Below are positions 1 through 9,247 of a stretch of DNA of 64,000 bases, in pieces. Under the pieces are notes generated by a model. The model was not told the origin of the DNA, ran no database searches, and worked only from the letters and a program-made list of their open reading frames with translations. Numbering within the stretch: position 1 is the first letter of the stretch; every line of letters starts with the position of its first letter. Source of the stretch: JACDAE01 sp963744875 (lineage in GTDB: Bacteria > Chloroflexota > Ktedonobacteria > Ktedonobacterales > Ktedonobacteraceae); NCBI GenBank assembly GCA_963744875.1, contig CAVUVQ010000010.1, positions 558,001 to 622,000 of the forward strand, read 5' to 3'. The translations under genes were made by a program, and so were the position numbers.

Positions 1-1835
1 AACAGATGCTCCAGTTCCTGGATCAGGCACAATTGTTTATTGTACCGCAGGACAGCATACGACGATCGTATCGCTATCATGCACTCTTTGCTGAGGCACT
101 ACGTACTCAATTGCAGCATATTCATCCACAATGGGTCTCTGACCTCCATCTAAGAGCTAGCAGATGGTATGCATCCCATGCATTACTTATTGAAGCGATA
201 GATCATACACTGCTCGTTCCAGATTATGAACTTGCAATAACTTTAATTGAGAAGGTTGCCCAGACCACCTCAACGATCTGGATGCGTAATGCGTTTAGTC
301 CTTTGCATCGCTGGCTTACCATCTTGCCACCTCCCTTTTTGCGCAGGCAACCACAACTGCAGATTCTTTATGCATGGAAGCTCTTTTCCAGCCTCTCACG
401 AGATCCTTCCATCAAATTAGAAGATGTCGAAATGTGGTTACACGATGCAGAGCGCGATTTAGAGCACGTCGATGAGGACGCTCAAACACGAACCATGCGC
501 GGAGAGATTGCGGCGATCCTTGCCTTCACTTTTTTACTTCGCGGATCTGTTTCACAAAGCACAGATTATGGTCAACAAGCACTTGTATTGCTACCACACG
601 AGAACATAACGATACGTGGGTTTGCAACTCAGACATTGATCAACAACCATGAATTTTTTGGCGTCGCCACCAGTGGCATCTCTGAAGAACTTCTGCGTAT
701 TTGCCAGGCAACACATGATCCACCCGCCAGGATGAATGCTCTGTGCAGCATCGCTCAACTCCATATACTGCGAGGTCAGCTCCATCAGGCAGCAGAGATC
801 TATCGCCTGGCTCAAGAGCCATCAGAACTCTTACTTAAGCCAACGGTCGCCGGAACTATAGCGCTGGCATCAGGCGCTATCTTGCTGGAATGGAATGAAA
901 TAGATGCAGCCGAGCACGCCTTGACGACTGGGCTTGAGCAATGTAAAGAAAATGGCGATCCTGGTATTTTGCGCAACGGCTATCTGGGGTTTGCTCGCTT
1001 GCAATGCATACGGGGAGATATCGATGGTGCATTTGCAACTCTCACAGAGATAGAGCATGCGCTCCATAAATTGCACATGCTATCTCAGCATACACTTGGC
1101 AAACTATTGCTGGCGGATATCGTAACATCTCGCACACAGTTCTACCTGCTTCAAGGGAACATAGGTGCGGCTAATCGCTGGGCCCAGACCCGTAAACCTG
1201 TAGAAAATGAGGAACTTACTCCTCTGCGTCTGCGAGAACTGTGTATACTGGCTCGCGTTTATCTGGCTAATCAGCAGATCGAGCAATGCTTACAATTGCT
1301 TACCCGGCTCCTCCACGTAAGTGAACAAAATGCACATGTAGGGAATCGCATCACACTCCTGTTAGTCTATGCATGTACGCTCTCCATTGCAGGAGACATT
1401 GAGTCTGCACTGCACGCAATCGCCAGCGCCCTCACCCTTGCTGAACCGGGCGGTTATATTCGCATCTTTGTAGATGAAGGGCAACCCATAGCCGATCTGC
1501 TTGAGAGATTACACATAGTTCATCAGCAAAAGCAATCTTCGCACCGCGTTTCACTCCCCTATCTTCGTCAGTTACGCGCCGCTTTTGCACCACAAACTAG
1601 CGCGCAAACAGCCCATATACAACAAAGACCTCGAGCGAATGCCTTCCAACTCAGTAAACGAGAAATGGAAGTCTTGCGTCTGCTGGCTATTGGCCTGACG
1701 GATAGGGAGATTGCTCATCATCTCGTACTTGCAGAAGGCACCATTAAAACCCATGCCAAACGTATCTACGCCAAGCTTGGTGTACAGAATCGTACTCAGG
1801 CCGCTCTCTACGCTCAAGAACTGCATCTCCTCTAA
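1..1835 (+). CDS. LuxR-family transcriptional regulator, MalT-like (5' truncated by window edge)
   Basis: The frame is open to the left edge, so this is the C-terminal ~610 residues of a larger regulator. The visible start (LQFLDQAQLFIVPQD, then YRYHALFAEALR) is the typical junction after the STAND NTPase module of MalT-like LuxR proteins; the P-loop NTPase part lies outside the window. The middle is helical repeats of the TPR-like MalT type. The last ~65 residues are a LuxR helix-turn-helix: LSKREMEVLRLLAIGLTDREIA followed by GTIKTHAKRIYAKLGVQNR. Family knowledge: such proteins are signal-activated DNA-binding regulators, often of transport or metabolism. No target is evident; the next gene downstream, a CPBP protease, has its own promoter-like sequence. 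Confidence 0.9.
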   Translation, partial: QMLQFLDQAQLFIVPQDSIRRSYRYHALFAEALRTQLQHIHPQWVSDLHLRASRWYASHALLIEAIDHTLLVPDYELAITLIEKVAQTTSTIWMRNAFSPLHRWLTILPPPFLRRQPQLQILYAWKLFSSLSRDPSIKLEDVEMWLHDAERDLEHVDEDAQTRTMRGEIAAILAFTFLLRGSVSQSTDYGQQALVLLPHENITIRGFATQTLINNHEFFGVATSGISEELLRICQATHDPPARMNALCSIAQLHILRGQLHQAAEIYRLAQEPSELLLKPTVAGTIALASGAILLEWNEIDAAEHALTTGLEQCKENGDPGILRNGYLGFARLQCIRGDIDGAFATLTEIEHALHKLHMLSQHTLGKLLLADIVTSRTQFYLLQGNIGAANRWAQTRKPVENEELTPLRLRELCILARVYLANQQIEQCLQLLTRLLHVSEQNAHVGNRITLLLVYACTLSIAGDIESALHAIASALTLAEPGGYIRIFVDEGQPIADLLERLHIVHQQKQSSHRVSLPYLRQLRAAFAPQTSAQTAHIQQRPRANAFQLSKREMEVLRLLAIGLTDREIAHHLVLAEGTIKTHAKRIYAKLGVQNRTQAALYAQELHLL

Positions 1836-1927
1836 CTACCTCACAACCACCTGGCGAACTTTCTATCTTAATTCTTTTATCTCACGCAAAATTACCTCTT
1901 TAGAGGACAGAAGCAACCATTCTTTTC

Positions 1928-1936
1928 TGCTATAGT
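1928..1936 (+). promoter_or_regulatory. Candidate extended -10 promoter
   Basis: TGC followed by TATAGT, about 75 bases before the CPBP protease start. No good -35 is visible. It matches the TGn-TAnnnT pattern seen before several other genes in the window. Confidence 0.35.
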
Positions 1937-2012
1937 TCCTATGTAGTGAATGTATTGCACTATCTCTCTTCTTTTTGTCTTCCAGCACAAAAAGAAAGTA
2001 CAGGAGGTTTCA

Positions 2013-2951
2013 ATGACCACAATTGAGAAAGAACTCGACAACAAATCAGAACGGCCCGGCTTCTTTGCAACATATCGCCAAATGCTCCCAGCCATCATTC
2101 GTCATCCTGCAACCTGGCTATTGGCAGGTCTCTGGCTTGCCGCTGCCATCTATCTTCTGGCATCAGGGACGATGCCGGGAAAGTTCCCAACCGTATTTCT
2201 CTTTTTTTATTCTCTTGTCTCTCTCTTGATCATGCTATTGGGGCTTCCTTTGACACAAGGAGCGCCGCCTGCAGTATGGGAAACATCTTCATCACCTTCA
2301 AAAGGTAAAGCCTGGTTGCAGGTGGGAGTTACTCTGCTCTGTACTGCTGCCGTAGCACTGATAGCACTTTACGGAGCGTTGTACCCCTCTTCCGCCCTTG
2401 GAGTTCTCATACATAATAGTATTCTCTTCAGAAGTGGATTGGCCCTTGTTGGTGAAGCTATCATCCCCGTTGCCCTGTTACTCCCACTCGGTCTACGCTG
2501 GCGTGAGATGGGATTTTCCCGAGGCTATCACATCTGGAGTATCACACTCCTATGGAGTGCACCTTCTCTGCTGATCATTGTGTATGGCCTGGCGGTGGGG
2601 AAAGTCACGCTGCTCATTGTGCTCTTGCGGTTTATCATCCTCCTCGTCTTCACAGCCATTCCTGAAGAGATCGCCTTTCGTGGCATCATCACAACCCGTT
2701 TAATGCGCTTGCTAGGAACTGGTTGGGGAATTGCGCTGGCATCACTCGTCTTTGGGCTTCTCCATCTGGGAACCAATTTTTTCCTTGGCGGCGGATCAAC
2801 GACGCTCCTTACCGCTATCGCCGTGACCATCTTTGGGCAAATGCCCGGTGGCCTCATGTTTTCCATCAGTTTGCAGCGCACACGCAGCCTCATTCCAGGC
2901 TTTATTGGCCACGCGCTGGGGGATAGCGCGAGTTTAATCTTCCTATCCTGA
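2013..2951 (+). CDS. CPBP family intramembrane metalloprotease (CAAX protease/abortive-infection type)
   Basis: A 312-residue polytopic membrane protein with the CPBP signature EEIAFRG (EExxxR) and a later FGLLHLG histidine motif, the predicted metal-binding and catalytic residues of this family. Hydrophobic segments cover most of the length. The start at 2013 is preferred over the upstream in-frame ATG at 1950 because AGGAGG lies just before it. Family members process prenylated or membrane-anchored substrates, and some have bacteriocin-immunity roles; no substrate is indicated here. It stands alone between the LuxR regulator and the HD hydrolase. Confidence 0.85.
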   Translation: MTTIEKELDNKSERPGFFATYRQMLPAIIRHPATWLLAGLWLAAAIYLLASGTMPGKFPTVFLFFYSLVSLLIMLLGLPLTQGAPPAVWETSSSPSKGKAWLQVGVTLLCTAAVALIALYGALYPSSALGVLIHNSILFRSGLALVGEAIIPVALLLPLGLRWREMGFSRGYHIWSITLLWSAPSLLIIVYGLAVGKVTLLIVLLRFIILLVFTAIPEEIAFRGIITTRLMRLLGTGWGIALASLVFGLLHLGTNFFLGGGSTTLLTAIAVTIFGQMPGGLMFSISLQRTRSLIPGFIGHALGDSASLIFLS

Positions 2952-3041
2952 ACAATGCGCTTTCCGCACACTTCGCGCCGCAGGAACTTACCCTTTATGA
3001 GCACCAGAGGCGCGAAGTAGGCGAAAGATGGGAACGCTCTA

Positions 3042-3050
3042 TGCTATACT
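3042..3050 (+). promoter_or_regulatory. Extended -10 promoter of the HD hydrolase gene, possibly leaderless
   Basis: TGC-TATACT would place transcription start at about 3057-3058, which is the ATG at 3058. There is no ribosome-binding site between, so the transcript may be leaderless. Position evidence only. Confidence 0.4.
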
Positions 3051-3057
3051 ATATAAT

Positions 3058-4509
3058 ATGAAAATGCGAGAAGAGCGCTCCCAAAGTGGGCGTACAAAAC
3101 GCCCACCAACAAATCATCAATCCCTCACTACCACAGTACAAGCGAACATGTGGCAACCCTGGACTGATGCAACAGGCCTCCCATTACTACCTGACGAGCA
3201 GCCCATTAGCTCAGTGCGTGATAGCCTGTACGATCTCATTCCTCTTGGTCCACGCGAAAAAAAACTTATTAATACGCCTGCATTTTTACGCCTGCAACGC
3301 GTGAAACAACTGGGCTTTGTCTATCGTATCTGGCCCGGTGCGACCCATACACGCTACGAACATAGCCTTGGTTGCTATTACCTGGCAGTACGTGCGCTAC
3401 GTGCGTTGTTGCAACAGGGCACAAACGACGGCCTCTACGGCGTCGAAACAAGTAGCATACAGACATTAGTAGTAGCGGCCCTGCTGCATGATATCGGACA
3501 CTACCCCTTTTCGCATACGATTGAAGAACTCGGTCCTCCCATCGCGTTACATGAGCATGTTGGTCGCTCTATTATTGAGAACGGCGAAATCGCAACCATT
3601 CTTGAGCGCGATTATCATCTCTCACCCACCCGTGTCGCGGACTTCATCGATCCACCCAAAACAGGGCTGAGCAATCCTGATGATGAGTTGCTCAGTCATT
3701 TGTTAAGCGGCGCACTTGACATCGACAAGCTTGACTACCTCCCACGCGATGCCCGCGCCTGCAATGTTCCTTATGGTGGCGTCGATGTCTCACGTCTGCT
3801 AGATTCATTGCGCATCCATGCAAACGTGAACGGACAACGTCGCATTGTCGTTACACATAAGGGTGTCAGTCCTCTGCATTCCCTGTTACATGGCCGCCAG
3901 GAGATGTTTGATAATATCTACTGGCATCACACAAGCCGCACCATGCAGGTCATGCTCGTCCGCGCCGTTCATGATGCTCTTTCCGCCGAGGCACTTTCAG
4001 CTCAACAACTTGTGGGATTGGATGACGCTTCCTTGCTGGTCCTTCTCGCTCAGCCAACGATGCCTGCCAGTTCACGGATACTGGCCGAAGAACTGGAATT
4101 ACGTCGCCCCTACAAATCAGTGCTCGAAATCAGTCGTCTCGCCGGTCCTCTCTTCAAACGACTCGATGCCCTCTTCTGGGACTCCGAACGCCGTCGTCGC
4201 GTTGGTCAACAACTCACTATTGAACTGGCACACGCCCTCGATACCGAGATCGCTGATCACGAGATCCTCTTTGACATTCCCCGCTCCGAGAAATGGGAGA
4301 TGGACGTATGGATCTCCTTCGCTCACCCACCCATAGGCATGGAACCATTGATGAGCTGGGTCGAGGTGACGGGTCTGCAACCAGACGATCTAGCCCGGTA
4401 TGAACTACATCAGCGTCGTATCCGTGTGGTCGTGGCTGAACGGTTGCGTGCTTTGTTGCTAGAGCATCGCGATGATATGTTGTTGCCGGCACTTGATAGA
4501 GTGCTATAA
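3058..4509 (+). CDS. HD-domain phosphohydrolase (dNTPase/SAMHD1-like)
   Basis: 483 residues. The N-terminal half carries the metal-binding HD set: RLQRVKQLG, then HTRYEHSLG (first His), then AALLHDIGHYPFSHT (HD), and later LDIDKLDYLPRDA (distal Asp). This spacing is typical of the deoxynucleoside-triphosphate triphosphohydrolase / SAMHD1-like branch of HD hydrolases. The C-terminal ~200 residues are helical and unassigned. Start choice is uncertain: ATG at 3028 precedes the promoter-like sequence, 3058 fits a leaderless start, and 3148 is also possible. The role may be dNTP pool control or general nucleotide hydrolysis; substrate cannot be read from sequence. Confidence 0.82.
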   Translation: MKMREERSQSGRTKRPPTNHQSLTTTVQANMWQPWTDATGLPLLPDEQPISSVRDSLYDLIPLGPREKKLINTPAFLRLQRVKQLGFVYRIWPGATHTRYEHSLGCYYLAVRALRALLQQGTNDGLYGVETSSIQTLVVAALLHDIGHYPFSHTIEELGPPIALHEHVGRSIIENGEIATILERDYHLSPTRVADFIDPPKTGLSNPDDELLSHLLSGALDIDKLDYLPRDARACNVPYGGVDVSRLLDSLRIHANVNGQRRIVVTHKGVSPLHSLLHGRQEMFDNIYWHHTSRTMQVMLVRAVHDALSAEALSAQQLVGLDDASLLVLLAQPTMPASSRILAEELELRRPYKSVLEISRLAGPLFKRLDALFWDSERRRRVGQQLTIELAHALDTEIADHEILFDIPRSEKWEMDVWISFAHPPIGMEPLMSWVEVTGLQPDDLARYELHQRRIRVVVAERLRALLLEHRDDMLLPALDRVL

Positions 4510-4582
4510 GAAATGCGCCGAGATACATTTGGAGACTCAGCTATACTGGAAGAAGAAGGATAGTGGAGGAGGTTAAGTTCGT

Positions 4583-5479
4583 ATGGCAAACAAATGGGAT
4601 GCGTTGATGAAGATGCTTGTGCGTGCCAATCCTCAAGATTTTGTATCGTTCCTCACTCAAGAAACAAGCTATCAAGGTGATGTTACCAATGAATTGATCA
4701 TCCGTTCGGTTGAGGCTGACTTTCTGTGCATGGCGCGGCGAAAAGAGAAAGATACCATCATCCATGCAGAATACCAGCGCCGTCGCGATGAAAATATGGG
4801 GCGACGTATGTGGGAATATAATGCTGCAACCTCGTTTCTGACAGGTTTACCAGTCTTCTCCTATGCAATCTATTTATGGGAGCAGAACAACATCATTGAG
4901 CCTCCTTACATTATGGAGGAAGACGGTGAGCTTATTCACCAATTTTATTACAAAAATATTTTGCTATGGAAAGAAAAACCCGAAACACTGCTAAAGCCGG
5001 GTCTCACAGGAATGCTACCACTACTCCCCCTCATGAAGGGAGCAAAGCAGGCCCGAAACGAGATTCTTGATGAGATGGTCGCTGGCTTGAGAAATGCAGG
5101 CAAAGACGATATACTAGCATTAGGGTACGCATTCGCTGGACTGGTCTACGATACTGAGAGCGACAAAGAATGGCTCAAAAGGAGGTTTGCAATGTTTCAC
5201 GATATTCTGGAGAGCTCCTGGTCCTATCAAGAGATGATCCAAAAAGGTGTCGATAAGGGCCTCGAACAGGGAGAACTTAAGGCTGCACGTTCATTTCTCG
5301 TACGTTTTGTGGAAAAGCACTTCCCTGAGTTGCTCCCTCTGGCACAACAGCAGGCCACCGAACTCAAAAATCTCGTAGTACTGAACAACATCGTTGATAA
5401 ACTTCTCAGCGCACAAACTCTCGAGCAGGCCAGGCAGATATTGACCGATAGCAAAACCTTCGAAGAACCGGGTTTGTGA
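4583..5479 (+). CDS. Rpn-family recombination-promoting nuclease / putative transposase-like protein
   Basis: 298 residues with the layout of the Rpn/PDDEXK group: an N-terminal region (EADFLCMARR, then IIHAEYQRRRDENMGRRMWEYN) corresponding to the nuclease core with an E-x-Q-type motif, a middle segment FYYKNILLWKEKPE, and a helical C-terminal tail rich in Glu and Lys (KGVDKGLEQGELKAARSFLVRF). The ribosome-binding site GGAGG is 10 bases before the ATG. Such genes are highly multiplied in Ktedonobacteria and cyanobacteria. Proposed activity is endonuclease cleavage stimulating RecA-independent recombination; whether this copy is active is unknown. Confidence 0.75.
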   Translation: MANKWDALMKMLVRANPQDFVSFLTQETSYQGDVTNELIIRSVEADFLCMARRKEKDTIIHAEYQRRRDENMGRRMWEYNAATSFLTGLPVFSYAIYLWEQNNIIEPPYIMEEDGELIHQFYYKNILLWKEKPETLLKPGLTGMLPLLPLMKGAKQARNEILDEMVAGLRNAGKDDILALGYAFAGLVYDTESDKEWLKRRFAMFHDILESSWSYQEMIQKGVDKGLEQGELKAARSFLVRFVEKHFPELLPLAQQQATELKNLVVLNNIVDKLLSAQTLEQARQILTDSKTFEEPGL

Positions 5480-5531
5480 ACCGCGCCCCTATACAATTGG
5501 GGGCGCGACAGGTTTGTGAACTGCGCCCCTA
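5471..5531. repeat. Direct repeat with hairpin (CCCCTAC family)
   Basis: GGTTTGTGAAC-YGCGCCCCTA occurs twice, at 5471 and 5511. The first copy forms an 8-bp stem CGCGCCCC (5482-5489) with GGGGCGCG (5500-5507). It sits between two convergent genes and overlaps the stop of the first, so it may also act as a terminator, although no T-run follows. Confidence 0.6.
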
Positions 5532-6626
5532 CGGTTTCTTCTTATCTTTTCTCTGATACATCATACGCACCGCCTTCTCGCGAATTCGACGCGCGGGCGC
5601 ATAATCCTGGTCCACACGTACAGCACGTTCGGCAACCCTGGCCGCTTCCCGATAACGTTCCAGGCGATATAACATATCGGCCTTCATCGTCCAGAAACGC
5701 ACATTTGAGTTGTCCAATTCCATAACGTGCTCAAGAGCGGATAGCGCCTCCTCATATTGGCCAACGCCACGTAAACCACGCATGTAGCTCTCCCACGCAA
5801 AGAGGCTATCCGGCGTGAGTGTGGTCAGTTCTTTCGCTAACTCTTGCATAGCCTCATATTGCTCTAACGCTCGTAACGCCTGCACTCCCAGAGTCAGGAT
5901 AACTACATTATGTGGATCTATGCTCAATGCATGTCGTATCACTGAAACGACATCGCGCATACGCCCCAGCTTACAAAGGATATCGCTCTTCATCTGTAAT
6001 GAAAAAAGATGATCTGGATCAATCGCCAGCGCCCGATCAAACATGGTGATCGCTTCTAAAAGATGTCCAAAGTTGAGCACAGCCACGCCCCTGTTTGCCC
6101 AGGCCCGTTCATCATCAGGTGCCAGTTCAGTTGCCCGTTGAGCACTCCGTAGTGCCTCCGGAAACTTTTGCTGTAAAAGTTGTAGCCCACTACGATTGAC
6201 CCACGCCAGCGGCAGATGCGTATCGAGGAGTAGCGCCTGATCATTAGCAATCGTTGCCTCGGAGATACGCTCCAACTTTTGTAATGCCCTTGCCTTAAAC
6301 GCAAGCCCTTGAGCGGAACTGGAATTATATTCGAGTATATGCCGAGCTGTCTCGTAAAGCGACTCGTAATGATCGATACGGTCCAATGCTCCGGCAAGAC
6401 CCAGTAAAACTTCTTCGTCTTTTTCACGATAAGCAAGAAGTGTCGAGAACGTTTCACCCGCCTGCAACCAGCGGCGTGCCTGCAAGTGCTCCGCTGCACG
6501 TTGCCACAACAGTCCGAAACTTTCCTCAGGAGCAGAAGACTGCTCCTGGGCTGTTCCCTTCTCTTTCAAGACAGGTGTTGCACTTCCCTGTACCTCTGTT
6601 CTCTTGCTTTTCTCATCCGGATCCAC
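5529..6626 (-). CDS. Tetratricopeptide-repeat protein
   Basis: 365 residues made almost wholly of TPR units. Repeat signatures include LAWVNRSGLQLLQQKFPEAL, then ERAWANRGVAVLNFGHLLEA, then a further AIDPDHLFSLQMKSDILCKLG unit, and FWTMKADMLYRLERYREAAR. The charged N-terminal ~35 residues look disordered and there is no signal peptide. The start is GTG with AGGAG upstream. TPR arrays scaffold protein-protein contacts; no partner can be named. It is transcribed alone, divergent from the HtrA gene. Confidence 0.85.
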   Translation of the reverse strand: MDPDEKSKRTEVQGSATPVLKEKGTAQEQSSAPEESFGLLWQRAAEHLQARRWLQAGETFSTLLAYREKDEEVLLGLAGALDRIDHYESLYETARHILEYNSSSAQGLAFKARALQKLERISEATIANDQALLLDTHLPLAWVNRSGLQLLQQKFPEALRSAQRATELAPDDERAWANRGVAVLNFGHLLEAITMFDRALAIDPDHLFSLQMKSDILCKLGRMRDVVSVIRHALSIDPHNVVILTLGVQALRALEQYEAMQELAKELTTLTPDSLFAWESYMRGLRGVGQYEEALSALEHVMELDNSNVRFWTMKADMLYRLERYREAARVAERAVRVDQDYAPARRIREKAVRMMYQRKDKKKP

Positions 6627-6816
6627 GCCTATTTATCTCCTACTGTGTTCTCATTTGCAAAATTATTTGCTTATTTCTGAGTTCTGTATCATACAAACTC
6701 TTTACAATTCCCTCAAAGATTTCTGAAAATACTACGATATAGTATGCATAAGAGCAAAAACAGATACCTCGTATGAAAATTATGTTTAAGATAGAGATCG
6801 ATGGAGGTCCACAACA

Positions 6817-8127
6817 ATGTTCTATTCAGATGTCAATAATAATGAGTCATCTGTACCCTATCAACCGGTGCAAGAACCAGTCACGCCTGCCGATAGTGTA
6901 TCACACTGGTCTGAGGATCAGACTCTACCTCCCACAAACACCATACCACCCTATCAGCAGCCACCATCAACGCCTCCACCTGCCAAAAGGCCTCCTTCCC
7001 GAGGTCTACGTACAGGTGCTATTATAGCACTTACCATGCTTCTTGCGGTGGTCTTTGGTACTGGTTTATTTGCTGGATGGCAATTTGGTCATAGCAGTTC
7101 AACCGCAGTGGCTACGCCTTCTACAGGAACCAGTAATCAGTTGCAAACAGGCTCAAACGTCCAGCCTACCGTTCCTGCACTATCGGGAAACAATTTAGAG
7201 GCTGTTCGTGAAGCAGTGGTTGCAAAGGTGACACCAACAGTTGTACAAATCAACGTCACCAACGCTCAAGGCAGTGGCATAGGTTCGGGCGTCATTATCG
7301 ACAAGCGCGGCTATATCATCACCAACAACCACGTGGTCAGCGGCGCTCAGAGCGTTCAGGTTGTGATGTCCGATGGCACCAAACTAACCGGACAGGTCAC
7401 CGGTACCGATCCAGCCGATGATCTGGCTGTGGTGAAGATCAATCCACCAGCAAATATGCCCGTTGCTAATCTGGGAAATTCTTCCCAACTCAAAGTCGGA
7501 CAGGATGTACTGGCAATCGGAAACCCATTGGGCATTACCCAGACCGTTACGAATGGTATCGTAAGTGCTCTTAATAGAACAGTCTCTGAAGGACAGGGCG
7601 GCGCTAATCTGCCGGATGCTGTTCAGACCGATGCTCCCATCAACCCTGGTAACAGCGGTGGCGCACTCGTCGATATGCAGGGCAACCTGATCGGTATTCC
7701 AACACTGACGGCTATTGATCCAGAGTTCAATGCACCAGCCAGTGGCGTCGGTTTCGCCATCCCATCCAATCGCGTCAGCTTCGTTGTGCCACAGATTATT
7801 CAAAGCGGCAAAGTTACCCATACTGGACGTTCAGCCCTGGGTATCTCTGCGGTTCCTGTTGATCCATCTGTTCAGGCGCAGGACAACCTCTCCGTTGACC
7901 ATGGCGTCTTGATCGCCCAACTGGTCAGCGGTGGCGGCGCTCAGAAGGCTGGTCTCCAGGTCGGTGACGTGATCGTCCAGGTCAACAATCAAGATGTGAC
8001 CGATACATCAACATTGACTGCTGCACTGCTCACGAGAAGCCCTGGCGAGATAGTTCCAGTTAAGATCTATCGTGGCAGTCAGCAATTGACCGTTAATGTG
8101 ACGTTAGGTGAGTTGCAAGCTGGTTAG
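6817..8127 (+). CDS. Membrane-anchored trypsin-like serine protease with PDZ domain (HtrA/DegP-like)
   Basis: 436 residues. Residues 1-65 are a Pro-rich cytoplasmic tail, ~66-88 one membrane helix, then an S1C protease domain with the triad His172 (ITNNHVV), Asp202 (DPADDLAVV) and Ser280 (NPGNSGGAL), and a C-terminal PDZ domain (~345-430, with GAQKAGLQVGDVIVQVN). It would degrade or refold damaged exported proteins outside the membrane. GGAGG precedes the ATG. All catalytic residues are present. Only one PDZ is seen, as in DegS/HhoA-like members. It ends at a well-formed terminator downstream and is a single-gene unit. Confidence 0.93.
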   Translation: MFYSDVNNNESSVPYQPVQEPVTPADSVSHWSEDQTLPPTNTIPPYQQPPSTPPPAKRPPSRGLRTGAIIALTMLLAVVFGTGLFAGWQFGHSSSTAVATPSTGTSNQLQTGSNVQPTVPALSGNNLEAVREAVVAKVTPTVVQINVTNAQGSGIGSGVIIDKRGYIITNNHVVSGAQSVQVVMSDGTKLTGQVTGTDPADDLAVVKINPPANMPVANLGNSSQLKVGQDVLAIGNPLGITQTVTNGIVSALNRTVSEGQGGANLPDAVQTDAPINPGNSGGALVDMQGNLIGIPTLTAIDPEFNAPASGVGFAIPSNRVSFVVPQIIQSGKVTHTGRSALGISAVPVDPSVQAQDNLSVDHGVLIAQLVSGGGAQKAGLQVGDVIVQVNNQDVTDTSTLTAALLTRSPGEIVPVKIYRGSQQLTVNVTLGELQAG

Positions 8128-8287
8128 TTTCAGTACCCTCAAGCGGGTCGAGAAGAAATGGTAGCTCCAGCCGCCTTCAGCGAGGAAAGTATACCTCTCG
8201 AACCCGAAGAGGTCAAGGGGAAATATACTAGAGAGAAAGTACTCATACACCTCTCTCTTTTCCTTTCTCTTTACCCGTCTCTCAAAA

Positions 8288-8316
8288 GGGGCACCCAACA
8301 TGGGTGCCTCTTTTAT
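8288..8316 (+). terminator. Rho-independent terminator after the HtrA-like gene
   Basis: Stem GGGGCACCC (8288-8296) pairs with GGGTGCCTC (8302-8310), loop AACAT, followed by a T-rich run. It lies ~160 bases after the stop, just before the convergent gene's end. Confidence 0.8.
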
Positions 8317-8328
8317 TTGCCATTTGTC

Positions 8329-9102
8329 TTATGAAGAGGTCAGTTGCTTCTCTGCATCTTCAAAATCCTTCTTTGCAGGGGTTGCCGCCCGTGAACGCCG
8401 ACCGGTTAACAATACACCTACAAAAAAGACAATCCAGCCAACCGCCATCACCAACCAGAAAGTACTCTCGACACCGAAAAAGCGTGCCAGCGTGCCAGCT
8501 ACTGCTATCAATAACGTCCCCGCCAGAATCAAGACATTGGCCCACAAAAGATTGAGTGGCCTGAACCCTGCTACACTGGCCTGACGACGCAGCAACTTCC
8601 AACCCGAATAGATCGCCACGCCTGCAACAGCAATCACACCCAACGAATTTAGCGTAATTGTGGCAATCAACCACGGGCCCGTCTGCAAAATACCGGTTCC
8701 TGGCGTTCCCGCTATCTGACTCAACTTCTGCATGTCAATTGTGGCAATAAGAATGAGTCCTGCAGCGACTATACTTAAAATGCTGAGTGTCAGAGCACAG
8801 ATGCGTGTGGCACCCGCCGAGGCAACCAGGGCGATACTCCCCAGACCAAGCCATGATGGCATCAATTCAGCACCAAAAATATAGTAAATGCGAAAAAAAA
8901 TGGTTCCCACCGTAGTGGTCGGTTGTACCACCAGCATAAGGACATACGCTACCGTTGCCAGAAATGCCATGCACAAAGCTATAGACCAGTATAACTGATA
9001 CGTGCGGTGGCGGCGCACATACTGGCGTAGCACAACGCCCGCAAACAGGCCCGTCACAAGGACATTTATGATTGCTGGCAACAACAAAATTGGATTGCTC
9101 AT
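8329..9102 (-). CDS. Multi-pass membrane protein of unknown function
   Basis: 257 residues with about seven hydrophobic segments and a short charged C-terminal tail. No catalytic motif recognised. The start at 9102 (MSNPILLLPAIINVL) is chosen because the upstream in-frame extension reaches back toward the neighbouring anti-sigma gene and looks unlike protein; a weak AGGA precedes it. It lies downstream of the ECF sigma and anti-sigma genes on the same strand, 146 bases after the anti-sigma stop, so it may belong to that regulon. Confidence 0.65.
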   Translation of the reverse strand: MSNPILLLPAIINVLVTGLFAGVVLRQYVRRHRTYQLYWSIALCMAFLATVAYVLMLVVQPTTTVGTIFFRIYYIFGAELMPSWLGLGSIALVASAGATRICALTLSILSIVAAGLILIATIDMQKLSQIAGTPGTGILQTGPWLIATITLNSLGVIAVAGVAIYSGWKLLRRQASVAGFRPLNLLWANVLILAGTLLIAVAGTLARFFGVESTFWLVMAVGWIVFFVGVLLTGRRSRAATPAKKDFEDAEKQLTSS

Positions 9103-9247
9103 AATGTTTTCCTGTCTCTGTATGGTCAAAAACTTATAAAAAGCTATGCTATAACCATATAGAATATACAAAAAACTGCATGTTATTGCAACGAAATAGC
9201 CAGGTAGATAGGCATCTTTTTTCCCCAACAGTTTTTCAAGAGGAAGC

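Noticed and set aside
4583..5479. Insertion sequence transposase
   Set aside because: Rpn proteins are often labelled transposase, but no terminal inverted repeats or target duplication flank this gene.
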